Positions 1 through 9,239 of a DNA stretch of 64,000 nt are shown piece after piece (the stretch's first letter is position 1; every line of letters begins with the position of its first letter). This DNA comes from Nemesobacter sp965249045 (GTDB lineage: Bacteria > Desulfobacterota_D > UBA1144 > Nemesobacterales > Nemesobacteraceae): assembly GCA_965249045.1 (NCBI GenBank), contig OZ252213.1, forward strand, positions 682,001 to 746,000, read 5' to 3'. Position numbers and translations under genes: made by a program. The notes below the pieces were generated by a model. The model searched no databases. It was not told the origin of the DNA and saw only the letters and a program-made list of their open reading frames with translations.

Positions 1-36
1 GATCCCGGAGCCGGAAAAAAGGTAACAAAAAAGTAC

Positions 37-66
37 TTGACAAAGGGGGTTACGTTTTGATTTAAT
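37..66 (+). promoter_or_regulatory. Putative sigma70-type promoter of the decarboxylase pair
   Basis: A perfect -35 box TTGACA (37-42) is followed after 18 bases by a -10-like TTTAAT (61-66). Transcription would start near position 73, giving a leader of about 130 bases before the first gene. The leader holds no recognised riboswitch. The perfect -35 box, the strong ribosome sites of both following genes and the terminator after them suggest a well-expressed two-gene unit. Confidence 0.55.
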
Positions 67-202
67 GAGAGTCGGGTGAGGTTGCGTCTATTCGCATCCA
101 AGCAAGGCTGTAAACGCTTTATCAACAGGGGCTATGAGGAGTGTGAGGTATGGAGAGTGTTTAGGAGTTTTGGCCCTAATCTATAATTAAGGAGGCTTAA
201 AT

Positions 203-1183
203 ATGAGCCATAGTCATTTAAACGTCCCAACGAAGTACTGGGAGTTGACGAAAGAGGTCCCGCCCCCTCCGATAGAGCGGGATATCAAGTCATGGATCAT
301 AGCGAATCCGGCGGATCCGCTATGGGACATAGACGTGCTGCCGCTGACTTATACGGACAGCAGGTGGTCAGCATTCATAGTAAGATGCGATGAGGCGACG
401 AGGACACGTCTGTGCCCGAATCCCCCGTTGCAGGTATGGGACGGAGAGAATGCAGACCTTGTAGAGTTTTGGTATGTGGATCATAAGAACACGATGTTAG
501 GTCCATATCTTGAGTTTGGCGTAACGATCTCGGCAACGTACAGCGACCCAGAGGGTAATGTATGGAAAGCGGGATACTATCCGTATATGTATCTGACGGG
601 AGACGCGCCTGTGGACGCGGGTCGTGTACTTGGATTTCCAAAGAAGATGTCGTACATCAGATGTACGGTACACGGTGGAGAGAAAGGCACTGACTTTTTT
701 GGGTTTGCGATGAGTCGTAACGGTTACCTGATGCATAGCGCGACAGGGCAGTTCGACGACAAGCAGGTAACACCTCCGTATTTCTATGGCAAGACGGACT
801 GGGGCAAGTTCAACATGAAGGTAATAACGCGGCCGGACGTATCGAGTTCGGAGTGGCAGCTTACATATCTGCCATCGGCGTTGCCGCCTCCGTTTGACGC
901 GATGATCCAGGGGCACAGGTTCAAGATCAAGCCTGAGCACACCAGGACGGCAAGTGGAGACGCAGTAAACTGGTTCATGCAGGCGACACCGTTTGACAAC
1001 ATGGGAGCGGAGCTGAAGATCCAGGAGGTAACGGGACTGATATCGTTTGTATTCGATCTCGTAATACCGCCGGCGGTGGTACTCTGGACGGAGACGTACG
1101 AGAGGCCAGCGAGTTACAGGGGTTATGCCACACCATACAAGTATGGATTGAGGCAGCAGTTCCCGATCAGTCAGGGTTCATAA
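203..1183 (+). CDS. Acetoacetate decarboxylase family protein (paralog 1)
   Basis: This 326-residue cytosolic protein belongs to the acetoacetate decarboxylase (ADC) superfamily, whose founding enzyme decarboxylates acetoacetate through a Schiff base on a lysine. The family core is present: a YYPYMY segment near residue 130 and the GFPKK motif near residue 145, which holds the paired lysines equivalent to the catalytic site. It is longer than the classical enzyme (about 245 residues) because of N-terminal and C-terminal extensions. A strong site, AAGGAGG, precedes the ATG. A paralog follows 29 bases downstream and both share a promoter and terminator. Codon choice (many GTA, ATA and ACG codons) looks different from the rest of the window, which may reflect transfer or expression level. 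Many large ADC-like proteins have unknown substrates, so acetoacetate is not assured. Confidence 0.85.
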   Translation: MSHSHLNVPTKYWELTKEVPPPPIERDIKSWIIANPADPLWDIDVLPLTYTDSRWSAFIVRCDEATRTRLCPNPPLQVWDGENADLVEFWYVDHKNTMLGPYLEFGVTISATYSDPEGNVWKAGYYPYMYLTGDAPVDAGRVLGFPKKMSYIRCTVHGGEKGTDFFGFAMSRNGYLMHSATGQFDDKQVTPPYFYGKTDWGKFNMKVITRPDVSSSEWQLTYLPSALPPPFDAMIQGHRFKIKPEHTRTASGDAVNWFMQATPFDNMGAELKIQEVTGLISFVFDLVIPPAVVLWTETYERPASYRGYATPYKYGLRQQFPISQGS

Positions 1184-1212
1184 GCAAAGAAAGTTAAGGA
1201 GGTAAAACCATA

Positions 1213-2184
1213 ATGGGATTACAAGCAAATGAGTACAGTTATCCTTGGCTGGATGAGGGAGAAGTTCCACCATTACCATTGGACAGGGACAGGATCCATA
1301 TCATCAGTCAGGGCGTAGCGGACCCGGTGTTCGACTACGATATCATACCGCTTACGTATACAGAGAGCAGGTGGATGGCCTATGTAATAAGGGCAGACAT
1401 CAATGCTATGAAAGCGGTGGTACCGGAGCCGATCGAGGTCCAGGATGATGTAATAGAGTTTTGGTACGTAATACACAAGAACACGATGTTAGGTCCATAC
1501 ATGGAGATGGGCGTAACGTTCTCGGCAACAGTGGATGACGGGAGTGGTCACATATACAGGGCGGGATACTATCCGTACATGTATCTGTCAAACGACTCAC
1601 CGATATTCGCGGGTAAAGAGCCCTTCGGATTTCCGAAGAAGGCTGCTTACATCGCCGGGTATGAGCATGGTACCAACAACAACTACTTCAATCATCTGAT
1701 GGAGCGCAGAGGTTATATACTGCACACAGCGAACGGGCGTTATTCTGACAGGCCGCTATCGGCGAGGCCGACATTTTACGGCAAGACCGATTGGGGACGT
1801 ATGAACTACAGGATAATAACGAGGCCGGATGTAACGACCAGTATCCACGAAGTAACGTATCTTCCTTCGGATCTTCCTCCGGGATTTGGGACAGGACACA
1901 GGTTCCAGCTGAATCCTGAGAGCGTAAGGACCGCAGTAACAGAGGATGTACGTTCGTGGTTCCTGTCAGGCACACCGTTTGACTATATGGGTGGACAGAT
2001 ACCAGCGATGGAGGTAGTAGGGTTGATAAGCTTCACGTTCAACCTGATCATACCGCCGGCGTTGACGATCTGGACAAGGACGGTAGAGAGGACAACTGAG
2101 GACTTTGGTCATGTGGTCTACTCCACGCCGTTTGTGTACACGATGCGTCACAGGTTCCTGCTGCCGCAGTATAGCCAGGGCTAA
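1213..2184 (+). CDS. Acetoacetate decarboxylase family protein (paralog 2)
   Basis: This 323-residue protein is a clear paralog of the gene just upstream. It shares the phrases PLTYTESRWMAY, EFWYVIHKNTMLGPYMEMG and FYGKTDWG, and the GFPKK motif with the expected Schiff-base lysine. The site AAGGAGG lies 10 bases before the ATG. The two proteins have diverged throughout, so this is an old duplication. Adjacent paralogs sharing one transcript suggest either a hetero-oligomer (family members are multimers) or two related substrates. The gene is followed by a strong intrinsic terminator. No pathway partner for acetone or acetoacetate metabolism lies next to it, so the substrate is unknown. Confidence 0.85.
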   Translation: MGLQANEYSYPWLDEGEVPPLPLDRDRIHIISQGVADPVFDYDIIPLTYTESRWMAYVIRADINAMKAVVPEPIEVQDDVIEFWYVIHKNTMLGPYMEMGVTFSATVDDGSGHIYRAGYYPYMYLSNDSPIFAGKEPFGFPKKAAYIAGYEHGTNNNYFNHLMERRGYILHTANGRYSDRPLSARPTFYGKTDWGRMNYRIITRPDVTTSIHEVTYLPSDLPPGFGTGHRFQLNPESVRTAVTEDVRSWFLSGTPFDYMGGQIPAMEVVGLISFTFNLIIPPALTIWTRTVERTTEDFGHVVYSTPFVYTMRHRFLLPQYSQG

Positions 2185-2233
2185 TGACAGAGATGAGCTT
2201 GCGTCAACAGACGTTGAGCTTGTGATAGTTGAA

Positions 2234-2277
2234 GGGGGGAGGGAAGCCGGAGACGGCTATCCTTCCCCCCTTTTTTT
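2234..2277 (+). terminator. Intrinsic terminator after the decarboxylase pair
   Basis: A long G-rich arm (GGGGGGAGGGA..AGCCG) pairs with CGGCT..TCCTTCCCCCC across a four-base GAGA loop and is followed by seven T. It lies 50 bases after the second decarboxylase stop codon. Confidence 0.9.
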
Positions 2278-2419
2278 GTCCTTGGTCAGCTGGGAGGAGA
2301 GAGTTTTCTATTCAGCCTTAATGGTGGCGAAGGATTAGCGAAGCGTAAGCGCGATGTCGCGAGGCGTGGTCTTAAGGAAGTGCGTGACTCTGAAGATATA
2401 CGGCCCTTTTTCTAAATCT

Positions 2420-3631
2420 TTAACGCCAGAGAGGGCTGAATACGAGTCCGGAGAGAATTTTCGGATAGAAGTAGGTGGTCTTGTGAGGCATCTTGGTTCC
2501 GTCGAGAACCACTTTGAATATGTCTTCTGACTTTAGTTTAGGAAGAAGAAATCCGGCCTCAAACTCACCGTTGTGCACGTTCTCGAATACTTCTTCCGGG
2601 AACTTGGAGTATCGTACACCCGCATTGTTTTCTTCTATCAGTTTTCCGAATACCTGACTGTGAAGAATTATCACGGCGAGGTTCTTGTAGTCTTTTTCAC
2701 GTTTTGTCTTGGGGGTAACCCTGAAAGTCCTCCCGGGATCTTTGGTTACAACAGATATCTGGTCCGGGCCAAGATCAAGTGAATGCTCAAGCGAAGTTCT
2801 CTCGAGTTCGAAATCTTCCCGCAGATTATCAATCAGGTTTCCTCCGACGTTTCTTGCCATTCTGTGGGTGGGGTTGATTACCAGTCCCTGGCCTTCTCCC
2901 CGCGAGAGATAGGTCATTACGTAGTCCCAAGGCATCGGTCCTGAATTTTTTCCAGTCTCCTTTCTCTTAAGGTTTCTGAAGTTTATCGAGGTCTCATAAC
3001 GGTGGTGACCGTCTGCGATCAGGATAGACTTGTCTGCTAGGTGGCTTTTTATGTGCTGTATGATTTTCGGGTCGGATATCTTCCAAAGAGTGTTTCTTAT
3101 TCCCTCTTCGAACGTAACGTCCACAAGTGGTTCCCCGATATTCTCGTCTATGTTTTCCTCGATCTCTCCTGAGGCGTCTGGGTAAACGCAGAAAATCTGG
3201 CTCAGGTTAGAGTTGCAGGCGATTGTGAGTGCCAAGCGGTCTTCCTTGTGTTTTCTGAAAGTCTGTTCATGAGGCAGGATAATTTTTTTGTCGAAGTCTT
3301 CAACTTTTACGTTCGCTATAAACCCTTTTCTTGTGTAGCGTTGTCCTTCAAACTCGAAATCCTGATAATAAGGATAGATTGACGGCTCGTCGTCCCTTAT
3401 AAGTACCTTGTTCTGGAGCCACTTCGAATAGGTTTCTTTCGCGTTTATGTAACGCTGGTTGCCCTCTCCGTCGGGCAACTCAATCCTCACGGCGTTAAAA
3501 GGACTTTTTGCGTAGAGTTCCTCGCGGTGCCGCGGACTTATGACGTCATAGGGAGGAGCAATGACTTTTGCGAAATCCTCGACCGCTTCTTGGTTATATC
3601 TTATACCTCTAAGAGGTTCTATCTCGGCCAT
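2420..3631 (-). CDS. DUF1015 family protein
   Basis: This 403-residue protein has the DUF1015 hallmarks: an N-terminal segment with AKVIAPPYDVIS and the central ADGHHRYET motif near residue 208. The family includes SerK, an ADP-dependent serine kinase of Thermococcus, but the bacterial members are largely uncharacterised, so free-serine phosphorylation is only a possibility. No signal peptide or membrane segment is seen. Its start overlaps the end of tsaC by 23 bases, so the two form an operon with tsaC first. Confidence 0.85.
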   Translation of the reverse strand: MAEIEPLRGIRYNQEAVEDFAKVIAPPYDVISPRHREELYAKSPFNAVRIELPDGEGNQRYINAKETYSKWLQNKVLIRDDEPSIYPYYQDFEFEGQRYTRKGFIANVKVEDFDKKIILPHEQTFRKHKEDRLALTIACNSNLSQIFCVYPDASGEIEENIDENIGEPLVDVTFEEGIRNTLWKISDPKIIQHIKSHLADKSILIADGHHRYETSINFRNLKRKETGKNSGPMPWDYVMTYLSRGEGQGLVINPTHRMARNVGGNLIDNLREDFELERTSLEHSLDLGPDQISVVTKDPGRTFRVTPKTKREKDYKNLAVIILHSQVFGKLIEENNAGVRYSKFPEEVFENVHNGEFEAGFLLPKLKSEDIFKVVLDGTKMPHKTTYFYPKILSGLVFSPLWR

Positions 3632-4241
3632 AAAGAATCTTCTCTATCTCGGTTATGGAAAGGTCGCCTTCTCTGATAATCTCGGGTGACATGGTTGTTA
3701 GATTCACTATTGCGGAACCCGTTGAGGATGGAAGGGTACCAGAATCCACGATAACATCAATTCCGCTTGGGAAATCCCTGCGAATATCGATGAATCGATT
3801 GGAGTTGCCCCTGCCGCTTATGTTAGCGCTCGTAGATGTTATAGGTTCACCCACGCGACGAAGAACCTCTTTTACGAAGGGGGATGTGGAGATTCTTACT
3901 GCGACGGAATTTCTGCCTCCTGAGACCTCTTCGGGGAAGGTGGATTTCGGATGCAGTATAAGCGTGAGGGGTTTTTGGCTTCGGGAGTATCTTTCGAGCA
4001 GCTCGGCTGGAACATAGAAGTGGCGCTCCAGCATCTCCTTATCACTTACGAGAACTATAAGCCCCCTCTCCTCGGATCTTCGTTTTATCTTTACTATTCT
4101 CCGGCAGGCCTCTTGGTTAAACGCAAGACAGCCTATCCCGTAGAGCGTCTCGGTCGGGTATATGATCACCCCTCCGCCTGTAAGGCACTCGGATATTTTA
4201 TCGAATACGAGCGGATAGTTTTCTTTTATAATCTCAGTCAA
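3609..4241 (-). CDS. tsaC: Threonylcarbamoyl-AMP synthase (Sua5/YciO/YrdC family)
   Basis: This 210-residue enzyme makes threonylcarbamoyl-AMP from threonine, bicarbonate and ATP, the first step of the t6A37 modification of tRNAs that read ANN codons. Family motifs are visible: PTETLYGIG near residue 30, KIKRRSEERGLIVLVSD near residue 51 and STSANISG near residue 138. The length fits the single-domain TsaC type; the C-terminal Sua5 domain is absent. It is divergent from glcD across a 42-base gap and overlaps the DUF1015 gene downstream. Other t6A genes (tsaB, tsaD, tsaE) are not in the window. Confidence 0.9.
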   Translation of the reverse strand: MTEIIKENYPLVFDKISECLTGGGVIIYPTETLYGIGCLAFNQEACRRIVKIKRRSEERGLIVLVSDKEMLERHFYVPAELLERYSRSQKPLTLILHPKSTFPEEVSGGRNSVAVRISTSPFVKEVLRRVGEPITSTSANISGRGNSNRFIDIRRDFPSGIDVIVDSGTLPSSTGSAIVNLTTMSPEIIREGDLSITEIEKILYGRDRTS

Positions 4242-4283
4242 TTTTTAGCGTTTGCCAGATTGCGATATACTATAAGTTTAACG

Positions 4284-5771
4284 ATGAGTTCGCAAGCCGC
4301 AAAAAGAACTGGAAAATGGAAATCCCGTATCGCTTCGGAACTCGTAGCAATACTGGGCACAGAAGCCGTTATCTCCGCCGAGGATGAACTGATTGCCTAT
4401 GAAAGCGACGGGCTTACTGGATACAGGGTAAAGCCTGTTTTCGTCGTTCTGCCTTCAAGCGCAGAGGAGGTTTCCCGGGTAGTAAAGCTTTGCAGTCGGG
4501 AGAAAATCCCTTTCGTGCCCAGAGGAGCGGGAACCGGGCTCTCCGGAGGCGCTCTTCCGAACCGTGAGGGAATAGTGATAGCGCTTTCAAGAATGAACAG
4601 GATTCTCGACGTGGATATCCCTAACCGCGTCGTAGTGGTCGAGCCCGGAGTGGTGAATATTTCTGTGACCGAGGCTGTAAGCGCCGAGGGATTTTACTAC
4701 GCTCCCGATCCTTCAAGTCAGATCGTGTGCACCATAGGAGGCAACGTTGCGGAAAACTCGGGAGGAGTGCATTGTCTTAAGTACGGAGTCACGACCAACC
4801 ACGTGCTCGGAGTGGAGATGGTTCTTCCCGACGGTGATGTGATTACGCTCGGGGGCATGACCCCGGAGAATCTCGGGTACGACCTTCTCTCGCTCGTGGT
4901 TGGAAGCGAGGGACTTTTGGGGATTGTCACCAAGGTCTTTTTGAGGATAATCAAAAAACCCCAAGCGGTTAAAACTTTTTTTGCCTCATTTGAGAGAATC
5001 GAAGATGCCGGAGCGTCGGTCTCCGCGATTATTTCTTCCGGGGTGATTCCCGCGGGAATGGAGATCATGGACAATCTCAGCATAAACGCTGTCGAATCCA
5101 CCGTGGGCGCCGGATACCCAAGGGACGCCGGGGCGATTCTTCTCGTGGAGCTTGACGGGCCCGGGGTAGAAGTTAACGCTCAGGTTCCTGCCGTAATCGG
5201 GATACTTCGGGAAAACGGCGCGATTGAAATAAAGCTGGCGGCGGATGAAAGCGAGCGCCAGCTTTTCTGGAAGGGGCGTAAAAGCGCGTTTGCCGCAATG
5301 GGGAAAATAAGCCCTGGATACTATGTTCAGGATGGCGTAATACCTAGGAGCAGCTTGGCCAGGGTACTTGGAGAGATAGGGGAACTCGGTAAACGGTACG
5401 GTCTTCGAGTCGCGAACGTCTTTCACGCGGGAGACGGGAATCTGCATCCGCTTGTGCTCTATGATCCCGAAGTTGAGGGAGAATCAGAGAAAGCCGAGGA
5501 GCTTTCCGGAGAAATTCTCAGGGTATGCGTTGACGTCGGCGGGAGCATTACAGGAGAGCACGGCGTCGGGTTTGACAAAAAGAGATTCCTTCCGCTTATG
5601 TTCACCGAACAGGAAATAGATACAATGAATTTCGTGCGGTGCGCTTTTGACGAGGAGGGGCTCTGCAATCCCGGCAAAGTATTTCCGACGCCGAGAACGT
5701 GTGTTGAGCCCGGGATGCGAAAACAGGACTCCCAAGCTCCTCCAACAAAGGAAATGGGGGAGCTTTTCTAA
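4284..5771 (+). CDS. glcD: Glycolate oxidase subunit GlcD (FAD-linked oxidase)
   Basis: This 495-residue flavoprotein is the catalytic subunit of glycolate (or D-lactate) dehydrogenase. It has a PCMH-type FAD domain with PRGAGTGLSGGALP near residue 78 and an FAD-oxidase C-terminal domain with HAGDGNLHP near residue 380 and GEHGVGFDKKRFL near residue 425, all typical of GlcD. An upstream extension of the frame to 3951 exists but lies inside tsaC. The ATG at 4284 gives the usual family length (about 499 in E. coli). It begins the glcD-glcE-DUF3891-glcF operon. The exact 2-hydroxyacid substrate cannot be told from sequence. Confidence 0.92.
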   Translation: MSSQAAKRTGKWKSRIASELVAILGTEAVISAEDELIAYESDGLTGYRVKPVFVVLPSSAEEVSRVVKLCSREKIPFVPRGAGTGLSGGALPNREGIVIALSRMNRILDVDIPNRVVVVEPGVVNISVTEAVSAEGFYYAPDPSSQIVCTIGGNVAENSGGVHCLKYGVTTNHVLGVEMVLPDGDVITLGGMTPENLGYDLLSLVVGSEGLLGIVTKVFLRIIKKPQAVKTFFASFERIEDAGASVSAIISSGVIPAGMEIMDNLSINAVESTVGAGYPRDAGAILLVELDGPGVEVNAQVPAVIGILRENGAIEIKLAADESERQLFWKGRKSAFAAMGKISPGYYVQDGVIPRSSLARVLGEIGELGKRYGLRVANVFHAGDGNLHPLVLYDPEVEGESEKAEELSGEILRVCVDVGGSITGEHGVGFDKKRFLPLMFTEQEIDTMNFVRCAFDEEGLCNPGKVFPTPRTCVEPGMRKQDSQAPPTKEMGELF

Positions 5772-5818
5772 TTGTGCTAGGGCCGTGTTCTCGGTTTCAT
5801 GGCCCGCTCGTTAAAAAG

Positions 5819-7129
5819 ATGTCTTACGTAGCAGAATTTTCCAAGATGGTTTCAAGTTTCTATGTTCCGGGTTCTGGAGACGCGGACCGAAGCGTTCCGG
5901 AATTCGGTTTCACTCCCGAAATAATTCTCTATCCTGAAACCGTCGAGGAGATATCCCGGATCCTGAGGTTTGCTTCGCAGAGGAGCATCCGTGTTTTTCC
6001 TTTTGCGGGAGGCACCAAGCTTTTTCTCGGTAATCCTGTTGGGACGGTCGGAGTGGCGCTTTCGCTCAGGCGTCTTTGCAGGGTTTTGTTTCACGAACCT
6101 TCCGATATGGTTTCCACGGTTGAGTGCGGCATGGAGGTCAGGGAGTTTCAGAAGGTTGTCGGGTGCGAGAATCAGCTTTTTCCCGTGGACCCGCCCCGTC
6201 TTAACTCCGGGGCGACTGTGGGAGGGCTGGTGTCAACAAATCTTTGCGGTCCACTGAGCACCAGATACGGTACCTGCAGGGAACTTATCCTCGGAGTCAA
6301 AGCCGTAAGGGCTGACGGTGAGATCATAAATTTGGGAGGAAAAGTAGTTAAAAACGTAGCGGGCTACGATATTCCTAAACTTATGGTAGGTTCGCTCGGA
6401 ACCCTGTGCGTTTTGGTAGAAGCGACTTTCAGGCTCTATCCACGACAGCCATTATCTAGGACTGTTGTCCTGAGTTTCGACGAGCACGTTTCCTGTTCCC
6501 GGGCTGCCCGAGCGATACTTGCTGCGGATATTGTTCCCACATGCTTTGAAATACTGGATGAAAAACTCTCTTCTGAGCTTGAAGTGGCACAGGGGGCGAA
6601 AAGGAGCATCCTGCTTCGGTTCGACAGTTTCGAAGATGCCGTAGTCGAGCAGATAAAACAGGTAGGGGAAATAACCTCAGGTGAGTCTGCTGCTTTCGTC
6701 GAGATGGACAATGAGCGTTCGCAGAACTTATGGGATGCGGTAAGGGAGTTTCCGTTTTCGCCCGAGGCGAGTTTTTCCTCCAAACTCACTCTTCCCGTCA
6801 CGGGCTCAATAGAGGTTCTTTCTGATATTGAGAGTAATCCGGCACTCTCGGGAGTCACGGTGCGATGTCTTTCAAGGCCTGCCAGAGGAGTTGCGCTTGT
6901 TTCTGTAAGCGGCGAGAGTGACAGGGCGGTCGGCGTAGCGCGTTTTCTCGAAAATCTTGCCGATTCGCTCGGGGGCCGTATCATGTTCTCGGGAATCCGC
7001 CATGAACTCAGGGAGAGGGTAAAAGCGTGGGGAGATTTCGGAGAGGCGCTTTTGCTTATGAAAAACATTAAACGGCGTTTTGATCCCGGGGACATACTGC
7101 CCGGCGAAAAAATACTCGACGCGGACTGA
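5819..7129 (+). CDS. glcE: Glycolate oxidase FAD-binding subunit GlcE
   Basis: This subunit of about 436 residues is homologous to the N-terminal half of GlcD and forms the GlcDEF complex. The FAD-binding PP-loop is seen in FPFAGGTKLFLG near residue 60, and GGKVVKNVAGYDIPKLMVGS near residue 170 is characteristic of GlcE. The ATG at 5819 gives a natural start at MSYVAEFS. A GTG at 5774 would add 15 residues. It follows glcD by at most 47 bases and precedes a DUF3891 gene by 11 bases. It is somewhat longer than the E. coli protein (about 350) because of an extended C-terminal region. Confidence 0.88.
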   Translation: MSYVAEFSKMVSSFYVPGSGDADRSVPEFGFTPEIILYPETVEEISRILRFASQRSIRVFPFAGGTKLFLGNPVGTVGVALSLRRLCRVLFHEPSDMVSTVECGMEVREFQKVVGCENQLFPVDPPRLNSGATVGGLVSTNLCGPLSTRYGTCRELILGVKAVRADGEIINLGGKVVKNVAGYDIPKLMVGSLGTLCVLVEATFRLYPRQPLSRTVVLSFDEHVSCSRAARAILAADIVPTCFEILDEKLSSELEVAQGAKRSILLRFDSFEDAVVEQIKQVGEITSGESAAFVEMDNERSQNLWDAVREFPFSPEASFSSKLTLPVTGSIEVLSDIESNPALSGVTVRCLSRPARGVALVSVSGESDRAVGVARFLENLADSLGGRIMFSGIRHELRERVKAWGDFGEALLLMKNIKRRFDPGDILPGEKILDAD

Positions 7130-7140
7130 GGATACTGATT

Positions 7141-7935
7141 ATGATAAGAAGAGAATTCGGCGAGGGATGGACACTCATAACGCAGCCAAGCCATGCTTTT
7201 CTTTCTTCTAGAATAATGAATTTCTGGGGCAATGAGGATTTCGAAAGCATCGCTCCCAGAGATGAGGTGATGCTGGCGATAAGAGAACATGACTGCGGAT
7301 GGGAGAAACCGGATTCCGCGGCCGAGTTTAACCCGGAAAACGGATATCCGAGAAACTTCATGGAGATGCGGGCCGAGAGCCAGTTTGAGATCTGGTCCGA
7401 GTGTTTCAGGAGACATCTCGGCGAACATCCCTACGCCTGCGCGCTTATAGCGCTTCACTTCTCCGAACTTAACGACAGAACCATATACAGAGATCCGGCC
7501 AACGAAGCTGCCGTTTTGCTTAGAAAGAAAATCAGGGAACTTCTACGCCAAAGCCTTGGGATCAGGACTGGAGAAGGAAGCCTGAATGGATACCTTCCTG
7601 CCGATGTCCGGACCAATGTCAGGTTTCTTCAGGTGGGTGACATAATATCGCTTGCTTTCTGTCACGGAACAAGATCAGTCACGATTCCGGATGTTCCGAT
7701 TAATTACCTCGGAGACACGACGGAAGTAACCCTGCTATCAGAAGACGGGCTTAACTATACAGTTTTCCCCAATCCTTTTTCACGGGACTTACTTCGTTTT
7801 GACATATCGGGCAGAAAACTTGAGAAAAAATCGTTTGGCGCGACGTCGGAACTTGAAGAAGCGTTTTGCCACGCGGGCGGCGAAACCTTCGATCTTTCGA
7901 TTTCTTTGCGAGTGGAGGGAAAGAATGTCGCTTGA
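7141..7935 (+). CDS. DUF3891 family protein inside the glycolate oxidase operon
   Basis: This 264-residue protein matches the DUF3891 pattern: MIRREFGEGWTLITQPSHA at the N-terminus, an HDCGWE motif near residue 44 and a conserved LHFSEL segment near residue 103. The His and Asp residues suggest a metal-dependent fold resembling HD-type hydrolases, but no function is established. It is cytosolic. It sits between glcE and glcF, overlapping glcF by 11 bases, so it is co-translated with the glycolate oxidase subunits and may serve the same substrate pathway. Confidence 0.8.
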   Translation: MIRREFGEGWTLITQPSHAFLSSRIMNFWGNEDFESIAPRDEVMLAIREHDCGWEKPDSAAEFNPENGYPRNFMEMRAESQFEIWSECFRRHLGEHPYACALIALHFSELNDRTIYRDPANEAAVLLRKKIRELLRQSLGIRTGEGSLNGYLPADVRTNVRFLQVGDIISLAFCHGTRSVTIPDVPINYLGDTTEVTLLSEDGLNYTVFPNPFSRDLLRFDISGRKLEKKSFGATSELEEAFCHAGGETFDLSISLRVEGKNVA

Positions 7936-9220
7936 GACCGCTTTTGACGATACAGACCGCCCGAGCAGGAAGATAATACAGGATTGCGTTCACTGCGGGT
8001 TCTGTCTTTCATCCTGCCCCACCTATCTTGAAACCGGAAACGAACTCGACTCTCCTAGGGGAAGAATCCATCTGATAAAAGCCGCGGAAGAGGGGAGAAT
8101 CCCGATGGGTTCCTCGCTTGTAAAACATCTTGACCTGTGTCTTGGGTGTCTTGCCTGTGAAACCGCGTGTCCCTCAGGAGTCAAGTATGGAAGCCTGATA
8201 GAAATGTCGAGGGATCAGATTGAAAGGAGATTCAAGAGGGGGCTGCGGGAGAAAATGCTAAAGGCTTTTATCTTCAGCATTTTCCCCTACCCGCGAAGGC
8301 TAAGGTTTCTTCTGCCGTTTGTCTACCTAGTAAAAGCACTTGGCCTTAAGAAAATTTTCCCGCCGTGGCTTCTTGACAGGGTAAGTCTCTCGGCTTCTTC
8401 TATGTTCCATATGCTCCCCGAGGTCAGATCTGCTTTCGGGGAAACTCTTACGGCTTTTTATCCGGCACTTGGAGAGAGAAAAAAGAGAGTCGCTCTTCTG
8501 AGCGGCTGCGTTCAGGGGGTTTTTTTCCCCGAAATAAACAGGGCCACGGCCGAAGTGCTTAGCGCAGGCGGTTGCGAAGTTCTTGTTCCGCAGAATCAGG
8601 GGTGCTGCGGAGCCCTTTCCATTCACTCTGGAAGGCTTGAGGAGGGAAGGAGGTTCGCAAGAAGACTCGTGGATCTTTTCGCCGCCGTGGATGTAGATGC
8701 CATAGTTGTTAATTCCGCTGGATGCGGTTCGACCATGAAGGAGTACGTCGAGATTCTGCGGGGGGATCCGGTTTACTTCGAAGCTGCAGCGCGGCTCTCA
8801 GAGAAAACCGTAGATGTCATGGAATTTCTTTCGGATATGGGAATCGGGGCGCAACTGCACCCTCTTGATATAAGGGTTACTTATCAGGACGCGTGCCATA
8901 TCGTTCACGGCCAAGGGATAAAATCTGCTCCAAGGGAACTTCTGAAAAGCGTCCCGGAGCTCAAGCTTACCGAGATGCAAAGATCGGATCACTGCTGCGG
9001 AAGTGCCGGAATATATAATATGATACAACCGGAGATGTCCGCCAAGCTCCTTTCTGGGAAGGTGCGGGAAATACAAAAAACCGGTGCCGATTATCTGGCT
9101 GTCGGGAACCCTGGATGCATGATGCAGATCCGCAAGGGGTTACTCGGCTCAGACTCTGGAATCAAGATTGTACATCCCGTCGAAATCATCAACTGGTCGC
9201 TCAAAGGCGGTATCAGTTAA
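7925..9220 (+). CDS. glcF: Glycolate oxidase iron-sulfur subunit GlcF
   Basis: This 431-residue subunit carries electrons from the flavin subunits. Two [4Fe-4S] ferredoxin motifs are visible, CVHCGFCLSSCP near residue 22 and CLGCLACETACP near residue 72. Two CCG domains follow, with GCCGALSIHSG near residue 228 and HCCGSAGIYN near residue 360; these are typical of GlcF and heterodisulfide-reductase-like subunits. The ATG at 7925 has GGAGGG seven bases upstream and overlaps the DUF3891 gene by 11 bases. It completes the operon. Confidence 0.93.
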   Translation: MSLETAFDDTDRPSRKIIQDCVHCGFCLSSCPTYLETGNELDSPRGRIHLIKAAEEGRIPMGSSLVKHLDLCLGCLACETACPSGVKYGSLIEMSRDQIERRFKRGLREKMLKAFIFSIFPYPRRLRFLLPFVYLVKALGLKKIFPPWLLDRVSLSASSMFHMLPEVRSAFGETLTAFYPALGERKKRVALLSGCVQGVFFPEINRATAEVLSAGGCEVLVPQNQGCCGALSIHSGRLEEGRRFARRLVDLFAAVDVDAIVVNSAGCGSTMKEYVEILRGDPVYFEAAARLSEKTVDVMEFLSDMGIGAQLHPLDIRVTYQDACHIVHGQGIKSAPRELLKSVPELKLTEMQRSDHCCGSAGIYNMIQPEMSAKLLSGKVREIQKTGADYLAVGNPGCMMQIRKGLLGSDSGIKIVHPVEIINWSLKGGIS

Positions 9221-9239
9221 GCAAAGTCAGGAGACGCTT

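Noticed and set aside
6436..7458. A 340-codon open frame on the minus strand
   Set aside because: It overlaps glcE and the DUF3891 gene, both with clear protein families. Its translation is Ser-, Arg- and Pro-rich like a shadow frame.
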